Assembly (NCBI GenBank): GCA_947652115.1
Contig: OX393562.1
Coordinates: 9,113,874-9,177,873, forward strand
Direction of reading: 5' to 3'
Source of the DNA: Blastomussa wellsi
Lineage: Eukaryota > Cnidaria > Anthozoa > Scleractinia > Plerogyridae
DNA length: 64,000 nt
In this document: piece by piece, positions 42,977-51,327 of the stretch
Numbering within the stretch: position 1 is the first letter of the stretch
Layout of the letters: each line of letters starts with the position of its first letter
Program-made: the position numbers and the translations under genes
Notes under the pieces: model-generated
What the model was told of the DNA's origin: nothing
Databases searched by the model: none
Seen by the model: only the letters and a program-made list of their open reading frames with translations

Positions 42977-43291
42977 TTATATCATTTGTTCTAACATCAT
43001 ATCAAATGACTTATTATATCTGAGATAAGATTGTCTTACTTCTCTTTGTACATCTTTTATTGATCTATTTCTTATATCATCATCACTTTCATCTATTCCA
43101 TAATAATCATTATATTTATATGTCCTTGAAATTCTATCACGAATAAATGTATCTAAAATGTCTTTCCATAATTCATCTTTTTTTATTTCATTATCTATAT
43201 GTTTATGTGTATTTAAATGACTTTTTTTACTATTTAATTTATAATCTTTATTACAAATTTCACATGTCCAATATTCAACAGTTTTTTCCAA
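42977..43291 (-). CDS. Small C2H2 zinc-finger protein next to left TIR
   Basis: About 105 residues with one finger 'CEICNKDYKLNSKKSHLNTHKH' near the N-terminus and an acidic, then helical, C-terminal part. There is no ATG at the expected place: the frame opens with TTG at 43291 a few bases after an ATATATAGAAT motif that elsewhere in Mav-A is directly followed by ATG. The start codon may be lost or non-standard. It mirrors the small zinc-finger gene at 55886-56113 near the other end. A DNA-binding role in replication or transcription is inferred. Confidence 0.55.
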   Translation of the reverse strand: MEKTVEYWTCEICNKDYKLNSKKSHLNTHKHIDNEIKKDELWKDILDTFIRDRISRTYKYNDYYGIDESDDDIRNRSIKDVQREVRQSYLRYNKSFDMMLEQMI

Positions 43292-43332
43292 TATATATTC
43301 TATATATATTTTCTTATATAATAATATATAAG

Positions 43333-44127
43333 ATGAATTATACTGATAGACTTAGTTGTTATGATAAATATTATGATGATCTAATAATTGGTGATGAAAT
43401 CATAAACTGTAATTATAACCTAAATGTTTTAACAAAAAGAATTAATAAAATGGATTTTTTAAAAAAAGTAATTGATAATAAAGCCCCAATATTAAAATCA
43501 GATGTTCCTACTTATCTCATAACTTGTAATAATATACTACATAATGAATTAAGAGATTTAAAAGAAGATTATTGTCCTTTTTGTGAAAAACCTATATTAG
43601 ATGAAGTTATAAAATGTTGTAGTGAACCAAATGAAAAGAGATTTGAAAAATGTTGTAGTAAACAAAATATACAAAATCTAAATAATTTTTTAACATGTTT
43701 AAATTGTGGTTCAGTTCATAATACTGAGGGTATAATAGATTACTTTAACTTTTATGAAAATATATTTAAAATCAAAAGAAAATCAGTATATTGTATAAAA
43801 TATCATGTTAATAATATTTTATGGATGATATCAAAAAATAATAATATTCAATTAACTATTAAAAATAAAAATAAGATTAAAGAAATATTTTCAGAGATTA
43901 ATAAGATTGTTCATAAAATCGATCCATCAAGAAAAAGAATAATAAGCATAAATTTTATCATAATGAAATTATTTATAATGCTTGAGCTTCCTTATGAATC
44001 TATAAAAATAACTAAATCCAAGAGAACATTTAAATATTATGAAAAATATTGGGCAAAGATTATATCATTGATTGGTGATAAAATTAAATCTATTCTTCAT
44101 GACAAAATATCTGATCATATTTTATAA
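43333..44127 (+). CDS. Candidate late transcription factor (VLTF3-like zinc protein)
   Basis: I choose ATG 43333 ('MNYTDRLSCYDKYYDD'), which follows ATAATATATAAG; the longer upstream frame overlaps the divergent gene. The product is about 264 residues. Two CxxC pairs ('YCPFCEKP', 'CLNCGSVHN') are separated by a Cys-rich loop. They precede 'NIFKIKRKSVYCIKYHVNNIL', a Lys/Arg-Tyr-His arrangement like that of poxvirus-type VLTF3 proteins. The C-terminal half is helical and basic. If correct it would drive late virion genes. The similarity is weak; another zinc-binding factor is possible. Confidence 0.45.
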   Translation: MNYTDRLSCYDKYYDDLIIGDEIINCNYNLNVLTKRINKMDFLKKVIDNKAPILKSDVPTYLITCNNILHNELRDLKEDYCPFCEKPILDEVIKCCSEPNEKRFEKCCSKQNIQNLNNFLTCLNCGSVHNTEGIIDYFNFYENIFKIKRKSVYCIKYHVNNILWMISKNNNIQLTIKNKNKIKEIFSEINKIVHKIDPSRKRIISINFIIMKLFIMLELPYESIKITKSKRTFKYYEKYWAKIISLIGDKIKSILHDKISDHIL

Positions 44128-44584
44128 AAAATTTATCAACAACAGGTCCAATATCAATAACATAACTATCAATATTATTCATTGAATTAATTAAAAATTC
44201 TCTGTCAAATTCACCTAATCTCATTGCATATTTTATCATAATTAATAGATGATTATAACTTTGATAAGCATATGTTGAATTTTGTATTTTCAAATCAAGG
44301 TCTTTATGCTTCATCCAACCTTGAATTAGAAGTGCTGTCGTACTAATAGCAATCAAACTAACACCACCCGTTGCTAAAGAAGAGGCTATACCTCCAGAAG
44401 CAAAGATGATAGACAGTGAGTTCCCCAACAATTTCCATTTTTTAAAGTGTTTTACAGCTTGTTTATATACCCAACACTTTCTATGATATGTGTGGTAGTA
44501 TGATTTTAATTCCTTTATCTGATCTTCTGTCAGTTTGTTTGATATGTGATTCCAGTTAAATATGCTTTTACGTTGATCTTTCAT
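44090..44584 (-). CDS. Two-helix membrane protein of Mav-A
   Basis: Intact frame of 164 residues. A charged N-terminal helix (to about 55) precedes two hydrophobic segments ('LSIIFASGGIASSLATGGVSLIAISTTALLI', about 59-90) and a helical tail. The plan (basic helix, paired membrane segments, long polar helix) matches the Mav-B gene at 61009-61617, though sequence identity is low. Its last codons overlap the end of the convergent gene at 43333-44127. A virion membrane or assembly function is likely but not shown. Confidence 0.6.
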   Translation of the reverse strand: MKDQRKSIFNWNHISNKLTEDQIKELKSYYHTYHRKCWVYKQAVKHFKKWKLLGNSLSIIFASGGIASSLATGGVSLIAISTTALLIQGWMKHKDLDLKIQNSTYAYQSYNHLLIMIKYAMRLGEFDREFLINSMNNIDSYVIDIGPVVDKFFIKYDQIFCHEE

Positions 44585-44605
44585 ATAATATATTATTCCA
44601 TCATA

Positions 44606-44722
44606 TTATATACTTCCATCTATTTGTTCAATAACATCCTCAACTTCATCCATTGTTTTTCTGCAGCAAAGAATGAAATCCTTTACTTTCTTCAACCAAA
44701 TTCTTATCTTTTCAGTTTTCAT
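44606..44722 (-). CDS. Possible 38-residue peptide gene
   Basis: A short minus-strand frame (ATG 44722) fills the gap between the membrane-protein gene and the fibre gene. It reads a basic amphipathic start ('MKTEKIRIWLKKVKDFILCC') and an acidic end. The double Cys could be acylated. There is no homologue to support it, so it may be chance. Confidence 0.3.
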   Translation of the reverse strand: MKTEKIRIWLKKVKDFILCCRKTMDEVEDVIEQIDGSI

Positions 44723-44733
44723 ATATCAATTGA

Positions 44734-46974
44734 TTATATAAAGTATGTTCCTCTCAATTTCTCGAGAAATAATATTTTATGGAATTCTGGGTTATTTACA
44801 GCATAAAAATTGGGGCTGAATCCAATACGTTGAACATGTTGTGAGAATGCAAATTTTATTCTACTAAAGTTAACATTTATATTAAATGTTTCATTGATAA
44901 AAACAGCGTTATCGCATAGACAAACCTGCCAAAGATCACCTCTTTTTGCAAACCATAGAATTAATTGTTTATTTTCATAATTTGATGATATTGGTCTAGT
45001 GAAGTTAGTTATACCAATTCTAAGATTTAATAAATTTTTATAAATTTCGATATAGGCTATATTATTTTTTCCACTATGAAAATAAATATATTGAGTATCT
45101 TTACTATGCTTAAAAGTAACCATCAACGTCATATCACTATTTATGTCTATATTATCATGTAAGTCAAGATACGCTCCTAACACAAAACCTTGAGACATAT
45201 CAAAATCATCTAGATCCTGTGTAGGGTTAATAATCAACCGGTAATTTATTTTGTTAACAACAGCACCATTTGCTGTTTTATTGATATTAAACATACTTGG
45301 GTTAAGACAATCAAACCAATCATCAAATAACTCTTCATAATAGCTTTGTTTCTGTTTTTTATTGATTAAATCATACAATTTTGTTTCAAGACTCAAACAG
45401 TATGCAGCAAGTTGTTTATAATTAACAGCTCCAGAATCAACAGTATCTTCTTTTATCCCAATAATTTCTTTACTACCCATATCAATAACTTCATTCATTA
45501 CAATCTTACCATCACCAACAGTCCATAAAGTATCATAAATACTTGGTGCCACATTTGATTGAATACCTTTAACACCATAAAATAGTATGTATGTCTGAAG
45601 TTTTGCAGGATATGACACCCCAGTTTTCATTTTCATAATAACATCAATATATAAATAGTTGTTTCCAATATTTTGTGTTTTAGTGAACTGAACAATCAAT
45701 CTGACATAATTATTAAAGACCTTTTTCAAAACATTATGAATCGTTTCCATGGTACTAACACCATTGATAGATATAGTATCGCGATCGATATTGTTATCAG
45801 TCCAAATAAGTTCAAAAGCCATTGTGTAATCACTATTAGGTAAAACATATAGATTAACCGCTATTCTCGAACTATAATATCCTTTATTCGAGTCCAAAAG
45901 TAGTTTTGTGTCAACAGCATTTTTATTTATTGAATGAGGACTTGATTGCACAGTCACCATATCTCCAAATTCAACATCATCTTCTTCAGTTAATTGTCCA
46001 CCAGGATTATCCATAATATATTTGAAAACATTTAATCTGTTGGAAGCGGTTACATGTGATTGACTCACATGCTCTTCCATATACTTTTTAGTGATCAGAT
46101 CTTTATCACTTGTTGGATTTGCTGAATTGATTATTTTATGAGTATTATTAAAGTTTATATTACCAGTCATATTTCCACCTGATATGTTGAGTTTTACTGC
46201 AACTTGATTATCAACATACGATTTATTAGCACCATGACGTGCATAAGAAGGATTAGCCATTCCAACAACTTTATTATTGTTCATGTCTAATACCCCAAAA
46301 ATATCAAGAGTGCCATTGATGGAATCACCTGATTTGCTTACCTTTGTATTTAGTTGAGTGTTTATCCATTTTTTAGTAGCAGCGTCTTGATCATCAATGG
46401 GATCTTTTAGGTTTATTATCTTTTTTTGGTTCATATCAAGATCTGCAAGCATCTTATTCTCACCGAGGACTGACAATGAGATCAAATCAACATACGCTTT
46501 ATTTGCTGCTTGTAACTTTGTTGAAGGACTACTGATGTTGTTTATGTGTTTGTTGTTCATGTCAAGATCACCAGTCATTTGTTTTGACCCATCAAGAGGT
46601 AATGAACTACTACTAGTCAGATCGACATATTTTTTGCTCACCAAATCATTGCCTCCAAAAAGCCCATCATGATATGGTTCTGTGTTTCTAATAACATATT
46701 GATTTAAATCAAAATAATTACCATCTTTACCTTTTTTGAGAAATTTACTATTGAGATATTCTTTATTAACACCTGACTTCAGGTCTGTTACGTAGTGATC
46801 ATAACTATCATCCTCAGCAACATCTGGAGGGCATTCAAGATTCCTAATCAATTTCTGATTCATATCATAATTTCCATCATCAGTCAATTTAAAACCAATA
46901 CCAGGCAATCCCCGTTGTGAACTCATCATTGTTGTTGTTGATGATGTTGGCAAAAGTCCATTTGAATAACTCAT
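44734..46974 (-). CDS. Phage-tail-fibre-like protein of Mav-A (746 aa)
   Basis: Intact from ATG 46974 after an AATTATATA promoter-like tract. The N-terminal half (about 30-330) consists of six imperfect repeats of about 50 residues. Their cores are 'DMNNKHINNIS.P....AANKAYVD' and 'DMNQKKIINLKDP.DDQDAATKKW', the pattern of trimeric phage tail fibres and short-tail-fibre shafts. The C-terminal region (about 560-746) is beta-rich with 'LMVTFKHSKDTQYIYFHSGKN' and resembles a concanavalin/LamG-like jelly-roll head. I infer a trimeric shaft-and-knob attachment protein on the virion. It sits beside the packaging ATPase, in the virion gene block. Confidence 0.75.
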   Translation of the reverse strand: MSYSNGLLPTSSTTTMMSSQRGLPGIGFKLTDDGNYDMNQKLIRNLECPPDVAEDDSYDHYVTDLKSGVNKEYLNSKFLKKGKDGNYFDLNQYVIRNTEPYHDGLFGGNDLVSKKYVDLTSSSSLPLDGSKQMTGDLDMNNKHINNISSPSTKLQAANKAYVDLISLSVLGENKMLADLDMNQKKIINLKDPIDDQDAATKKWINTQLNTKVSKSGDSINGTLDIFGVLDMNNNKVVGMANPSYARHGANKSYVDNQVAVKLNISGGNMTGNINFNNTHKIINSANPTSDKDLITKKYMEEHVSQSHVTASNRLNVFKYIMDNPGGQLTEEDDVEFGDMVTVQSSPHSINKNAVDTKLLLDSNKGYYSSRIAVNLYVLPNSDYTMAFELIWTDNNIDRDTISINGVSTMETIHNVLKKVFNNYVRLIVQFTKTQNIGNNYLYIDVIMKMKTGVSYPAKLQTYILFYGVKGIQSNVAPSIYDTLWTVGDGKIVMNEVIDMGSKEIIGIKEDTVDSGAVNYKQLAAYCLSLETKLYDLINKKQKQSYYEELFDDWFDCLNPSMFNINKTANGAVVNKINYRLIINPTQDLDDFDMSQGFVLGAYLDLHDNIDINSDMTLMVTFKHSKDTQYIYFHSGKNNIAYIEIYKNLLNLRIGITNFTRPISSNYENKQLILWFAKRGDLWQVCLCDNAVFINETFNINVNFSRIKFAFSQHVQRIGFSPNFYAVNNPEFHKILFLEKLRGTYFI

Positions 46975-47621
46975 TATATAATTGTATTATATTTTTTCAT
47001 TGAAATTTTTAGCTGTAAATTTTCTTGGTTTATCAATGTATATGAAGCTGTATGGTTCTTCCGTTGCTTTCTCATATGATTCTTTGGAATACTGTTTTCA
47101 CGACAAATTAAACTCTTCTCATTAGCACTTGGGAATTCATAAATGGAGAAGTGTGAACAGTTCAATCTTATGTCTTTTGGCGTTTTATAATAACTTTGAC
47201 TCAGATAAATCACACTGCAATTTTTATGTCGTCCTCGTATAAAATAGTCAACCAGTGGTTTTTGGTTCTTCTCACATACAAAATCATCAAAGATAACAAT
47301 TTTCTGTGAGTTACTATCAAGCTCTTGAACTGGAATAATATCATCATTACTTGCTTCAATAACATCATAACCAACTTCATTACTGATAGGTTGGAAGACG
47401 TTCATAAGATTCTGGTACTTAGACTGTTCTAAGTTTTTCGCGTAGAGATAAATTTTATCAAAATATAGTAGATTGTAGATCATATGTATCAGTGTGTTTG
47501 TTTTTCCTGAACCACTTGGACCACAAATCAGCATCCGGAAACATTGATGAGGCATGAAATTGTATAGTTGTCTGAAGTTTGAGGCTACATCATCTTTAAC
47601 ATCAAAATTTGGTATTTTCAT
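46974..47621 (-). pseudogene. Genome-packaging ATPase (FtsK/HerA, A32-like), C-terminal frameshift
   Basis: ATG 47621 follows ATATAGTATA. Walker A is 'GPSGSGKT' (34-41). Walker B is 'IVIFDDF' (108-114), followed by 'RHKNCSVIYLSQSYYKTPK' with the sensor-like Gln. All core motifs are intact. After 'CRENSIPK' (about 47085) the frame turns into a basic, non-family tail; the neighbouring frame from about 47080 down to about 46987 has the expected continuation and its own stop. A one-base loss in the sequence CTTT is the simplest cause. Role: DNA packaging into the capsid. The core may still fold. Confidence 0.85.
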
Positions 47622-47649
47622 TATACTATATTGGTATATTAATTTAATA

Positions 47650-47725
47650 TAACATGGTGTTCAACATAGTGTTCAACGTTGTGTTCAACATGGTGTTCAG
47701 CATAATGTTTAACGTTATTTTTTAT
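47650..47725. promoter_or_regulatory. 12-bp repeat array in divergent promoter
   Basis: About five tandem copies of ACATGGTGTTCA and variants (ACATAGTGTTCA, ACGTTGTGTTCA, GCATAATGTTTA) lie in the 147-bp gap between the ATPase gene (minus) and the gene at 47769 (plus). A binding-site array for shared control is inferred. Confidence 0.6.
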
Positions 47726-47768
47726 ATACGATTTTCATTTTTTATGTAACATAATAATATAACAAAAA

Positions 47769-48839
47769 ATGAGTTTACTTAGATGGAAAGAACTCGCAAA
47801 AAGTAAATCTGAATTAGGGAATAAAATCAATTATGTCCATGATACAATTACAAAACATAATATTGGTCAGCAGACAAGCCAAGAGTCATTACAGAAGGTA
47901 TTCAAACCAGTGACAAGTAAATTAGATGATGTAATTAAAACTAATTTGGTTTCAAATATACTTAGAAAGAGAAAACAACCACTGAACAAAGGGGAAGTTC
48001 CGGATTATGGTATTGAGGAAGATCCATATGAAGACATGGATGTAGAAGGTTTGATTGATTATGGTGATTATGTGCCACCAGAGCAAGAAAAACAAATAGT
48101 ACCAAAACCACCAACATATGAAGAATCTTTACAAGATATTTATGAAGAATCTTTACAAGATCTTATGGAAGGAAAGAAGGAGATTAATGTTGATCCCCAA
48201 TATTTTCCCCAAGATCATCAGGAGCTGCAATATTTTCCCCAAGATCCTCAGGAGCTGCCACCTGAATATGATGATGATGAAGGAGTTGATTATGAAATAA
48301 AGGATGAGGATAAAGTCAAATTTATTTTAAATGATATTGGTATTACAGATTATGAAAATGTTGAAAAGTTTATTAATAAGCCAGAAATGACTGATAAAAG
48401 GACCAAAAATTATCTCAAAAAAATAATAAATGAAGCAAGAAAGGAAAAACAACGATTGAATGGTTTTAAAGCAGATGTTACAAATAAATTCAAAAAAGGG
48501 TATATAACAGAAGCTGAAAAGCAGGTGAGAAATAAAATAATAGACGATAGAAGAAGTATTTTAAATGAATACATAAAACATTATGATACTAAACTGCAAA
48601 CAATGAAAGGTTCAGGCATCAAAGGCCGAAGAAGACAGAGAGGTGGTAATATTATGTTTTTCAACGATGTAAAGCAGCTTCTCAAGAAATTAGAATTAAT
48701 CATTGGTGAAGTTATTGCAGGTAACACATCAATTCAGATGAGAAATACAGGAGTCAATATATTGGACACATTATTGAAAATGGCAACAATTAATAGATCG
48801 CAGTATAATAAATTGTATAATAAGTATTTCAAAGTATAA
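47769..48839 (+). CDS. Mav-A virion/scaffold-like protein with PPxY motifs
   Basis: 356 residues, intact. It has an N-terminal helical part, an acidic Pro-rich middle and a basic helical C-terminal part. Two PPxY motifs occur ('KPPTYEESL' and 'ELPPEYDDD'). They border short duplications (YEESLQD twice; QYFPQDxQEL twice). 'MKGSGIKGRRRQRGGN' at about 281-296 fits the adenovirus-protease consensus (M/I/L)xGx|G, so maturation cleavage is possible. PPxY motifs recruit NEDD4-type ubiquitin ligases in adenovirus protein VI and retroviral Gag. No direct homologue is recognised. It is the first gene of the plus-strand virion block. Confidence 0.6.
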   Translation: MSLLRWKELAKSKSELGNKINYVHDTITKHNIGQQTSQESLQKVFKPVTSKLDDVIKTNLVSNILRKRKQPLNKGEVPDYGIEEDPYEDMDVEGLIDYGDYVPPEQEKQIVPKPPTYEESLQDIYEESLQDLMEGKKEINVDPQYFPQDHQELQYFPQDPQELPPEYDDDEGVDYEIKDEDKVKFILNDIGITDYENVEKFINKPEMTDKRTKNYLKKIINEARKEKQRLNGFKADVTNKFKKGYITEAEKQVRNKIIDDRRSILNEYIKHYDTKLQTMKGSGIKGRRRQRGGNIMFFNDVKQLLKKLELIIGEVIAGNTSIQMRNTGVNILDTLLKMATINRSQYNKLYNKYFKV

Positions 48840-48863
48840 TTTATGTAAATGTATTATATACAC

Positions 48864-49637
48864 ATGGATCGAGAGATTGTATTGTCATCATATAGTGTTA
48901 AAAATCAAGGAAACAACACTCCTCAGAATTTTAAAACTAAATTCACACATCCCATAATATTGAGTAAAAATTCTGAATATGTGGTAGGCCTTAACCGAAT
49001 CATTAACATGTCGTTCACATGGTTTAATGTAAATTCCTCATATAATAATCAATTAATAAAGTATAGCTCTGATAACGGCTCAACATTTCATGAAATTACT
49101 TTCCCAGCAGGAGTTTGGAATTATACAGATTTCGATACATACATCAAGGACATAACTAAGATTGAAAAAGTTGTACCAAATGGTCCAAATACTGTTGATT
49201 ATCCCATCACTCTTGAATTCAACAATACAACATTCAGAGTCACAGTAACATTAGCTAAAAATTACCAACTTGATTTAACAGCAAGCAATTTCAATGAATT
49301 GATTGGGTTTGAAAAGGTATTGTTGAAAGATGAATTGAATTTAGGACCAAAAGTGCCTAATCTCAGTCAAGATACTGACGTACTCAATATTCATTGCGAC
49401 CTTATCAACGATTCACTTGTAGACGGTCAAGATACAGACATCATTTATTCCTTCTCAACCAGCGTGCTTCGACCTAGTTACTCCTTTACCATCGAACCGC
49501 GAAGAGTCACATTTAATCCCGTCAATAAAATTAGTATAAGTAGTATCAGGATACATATCACAGATGGAAAAAGGAGATTAATCAACCTAAATGGAGCAGA
49601 TACAGCTTTTTCACTGATTCTGAAAAGGGTAGAATAA
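48864..49637 (+). CDS. Penton-like minor capsid protein of Mav-A
   Basis: I choose the second in-frame ATG (48864, 'MDREIVLSSYSV') over 48849 because it begins the conserved block. About 257 residues, beta-rich, with the 'LNIHCDLI' motif (about 49385) that recurs in the Mav-C and Mav-B fragments. Its position directly before the basic core protein and the major capsid gene is the usual Maverick order. Role: single jelly-roll pentamer at capsid vertices. It is intact. Confidence 0.8.
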   Translation: MDREIVLSSYSVKNQGNNTPQNFKTKFTHPIILSKNSEYVVGLNRIINMSFTWFNVNSSYNNQLIKYSSDNGSTFHEITFPAGVWNYTDFDTYIKDITKIEKVVPNGPNTVDYPITLEFNNTTFRVTVTLAKNYQLDLTASNFNELIGFEKVLLKDELNLGPKVPNLSQDTDVLNIHCDLINDSLVDGQDTDIIYSFSTSVLRPSYSFTIEPRRVTFNPVNKISISSIRIHITDGKRRLINLNGADTAFSLILKRVE

Positions 49638-49656
49638 TGTAACATAATAGTATAAA

Positions 49657-49971
49657 ATGAAACCATATGAATTTAAGAGGTTTTATCATCCAAAGCTTGG
49701 TAAATTTGTATATGCGCATAAAGGGTCTGGGATTATCATTGATAATATTTTCAAACCGATAAAGAGTATTATGTCGTCTGCTGCAAAAACGTTGGCTAAG
49801 AAAAATGTTGGTAAAAAGACACCCGCGAAGTCAGGAGATTTGATAATGAAAAAGCTTAGAAATATGTATTCACTTACCCCACCCATTAAACAAAAACAGC
49901 AAAATGAAAGTACTAATATGTTCATCAATAGATTGATATCAGGTAATGGTGTAAAAAGAAGGTGGAAATAA
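49657..49971 (+). CDS. Small basic core-like protein
   Basis: 104 residues, very basic ('AAKTLAKKNVGKKTPAK', ending 'VKRRWK'). It follows the late-type leader ACATAATAGTATAAAATG. 'LISGNGV' near the C-terminus fits the adenain cleavage consensus IxGx|G. By position and charge it resembles the DNA-condensing core peptides of adenoviruses. A DNA-binding virion role is inferred; no sequence homology is claimed. Confidence 0.55.
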   Translation: MKPYEFKRFYHPKLGKFVYAHKGSGIIIDNIFKPIKSIMSSAAKTLAKKNVGKKTPAKSGDLIMKKLRNMYSLTPPIKQKQQNESTNMFINRLISGNGVKRRWK

Positions 49972-49999
49972 TTACAAAATTATCTAACATAATAGTATA

Positions 50000-51244
50000 A
50001 TGTCTTTCAGAACAAGTGAATATTTACAAAGATATGAGTTAGTTCGATTTCAACTAGATGATGTCATTCGAGCTCCAGAGGATGGTCAGCATCAACAAAA
50101 AAGTGGATATAAGTTTACAATTAATGACAGATCTGCATTCTATGATTGGTATAATGCTTATTTCGAGGTGCAATTTCAGCTGCAACTCTTAGCTGATGGA
50201 GCTGGAATTCCAAATGATGCACGTACAACAATTATCAACGGATCCCATTCATTGATTAATCATATTATGATAAAGAGTGCTGGTAAGATTGTGTATGATA
50301 CTAATAATCTCCATAAAGTTACTTTTGTCAAGAACCTCCTTGATGATTTCAGTCGTAGTGTTGGTAAAAATAGTCTATGGTATTTGGATACTGATATCAC
50401 TACAGCCGATACTAATAAAGGGTTTGAAGCTAGACGCCTTTTGACAGAAACAGCTAAAGATGTTAATGTATTAATACCACTCAATCGTTACAGTTTCTTC
50501 GAAGAGTTAGAAGGTCGAATGTTGGTTCCAATGCAACTTCAGTTTGATATAGAGTTGCAGAATGATAATGAATTAATTTTTAAAGCAGCTGCTGGCGCTG
50601 CAAGTCGAGTGGTCATCAATAGATTTTTACTATGGGTCCCAAAAATGATACCGAAGGACAGCTTATATGATAAGTTCGTCAACTCATTTTTAACAAAAAA
50701 AACTTGGAAGTATAACAGAGAAATGTATCAAGTTTCCGCAGCAACACAAAGCAGTGGATTTTTCCAGATCTCCTCCAGTATTGACAATGTTAAGACTATC
50801 TTAGTGTATCTACAAAGAGCTAAAACAGACGATGAAAATGCGAATCCATACATATTTGACACTTTTAAACTAAATGCAGCTGATAATAATTCTAGTCTTA
50901 CAAATTGCAGATTGGAATATGGGAATGGAGTATTTTATCCAGAAACCGAATACGACTCAGAGTCAAAAGTAAGGATCTTCAATGATTTGATGTCCTATGC
51001 CATGAGAAAGAATGATTACAACACCGGCACACAACTCAACCTGGCTAATTACAACTCTCTTTATTCCATCATATATTTTGATCTGTCATATCAAACAGAG
51101 AAAGTAACAAGAGATCCAAAACAGTTGATCTTTAGGTATAAACTTAACGCAAATAGTGCAGCTCCTTTCAACGTGCACGCTATTGTCCTATATGAGGAAG
51201 AAGTTGTCATCGACAAGGTTGGAAATGAATTAGTCATAGTGTAA
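50000..51244 (+). CDS. Major capsid protein, double jelly-roll
   Basis: 414 residues, intact, starting right after ACATAATAGTATA. It has the Maverick/adintovirus major-capsid profile: a beta-rich N-terminal half with 'NDRSAFYDWYNAYFEVQFQLQ' and 'IINGSHSLINHIMIKSAGK', the mid-region 'ETAKDVNVLIPLNRYSFFEELEGRMLVPMQLQFDIELQNDNE' and the second jelly roll with 'FRYKLNANSAAPFNVHAIVLYEEEVVID' at the end. The trimer would form the hexagonal capsid lattice. An intact major capsid beside an intact penton supports virion-forming ability of the ancestor. Confidence 0.85.
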   Translation: MSFRTSEYLQRYELVRFQLDDVIRAPEDGQHQQKSGYKFTINDRSAFYDWYNAYFEVQFQLQLLADGAGIPNDARTTIINGSHSLINHIMIKSAGKIVYDTNNLHKVTFVKNLLDDFSRSVGKNSLWYLDTDITTADTNKGFEARRLLTETAKDVNVLIPLNRYSFFEELEGRMLVPMQLQFDIELQNDNELIFKAAAGAASRVVINRFLLWVPKMIPKDSLYDKFVNSFLTKKTWKYNREMYQVSAATQSSGFFQISSSIDNVKTILVYLQRAKTDDENANPYIFDTFKLNAADNNSSLTNCRLEYGNGVFYPETEYDSESKVRIFNDLMSYAMRKNDYNTGTQLNLANYNSLYSIIYFDLSYQTEKVTRDPKQLIFRYKLNANSAAPFNVHAIVLYEEEVVIDKVGNELVIV

Positions 51245-51327
51245 AAAGTATTGACAGTAATCAGATATTCCTTATTTTGTATATGTTATATAATCAAAAA
51301 TTGTATAACATATATTATATACAAGAA

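Noticed and set aside
43147..43332. Upstream extension of the 43333 gene
   Set aside because: The extension is low-complexity Tyr/Phe-rich sequence antisense to the zinc-finger gene; the ATG at 43333 follows the promoter-like tract.
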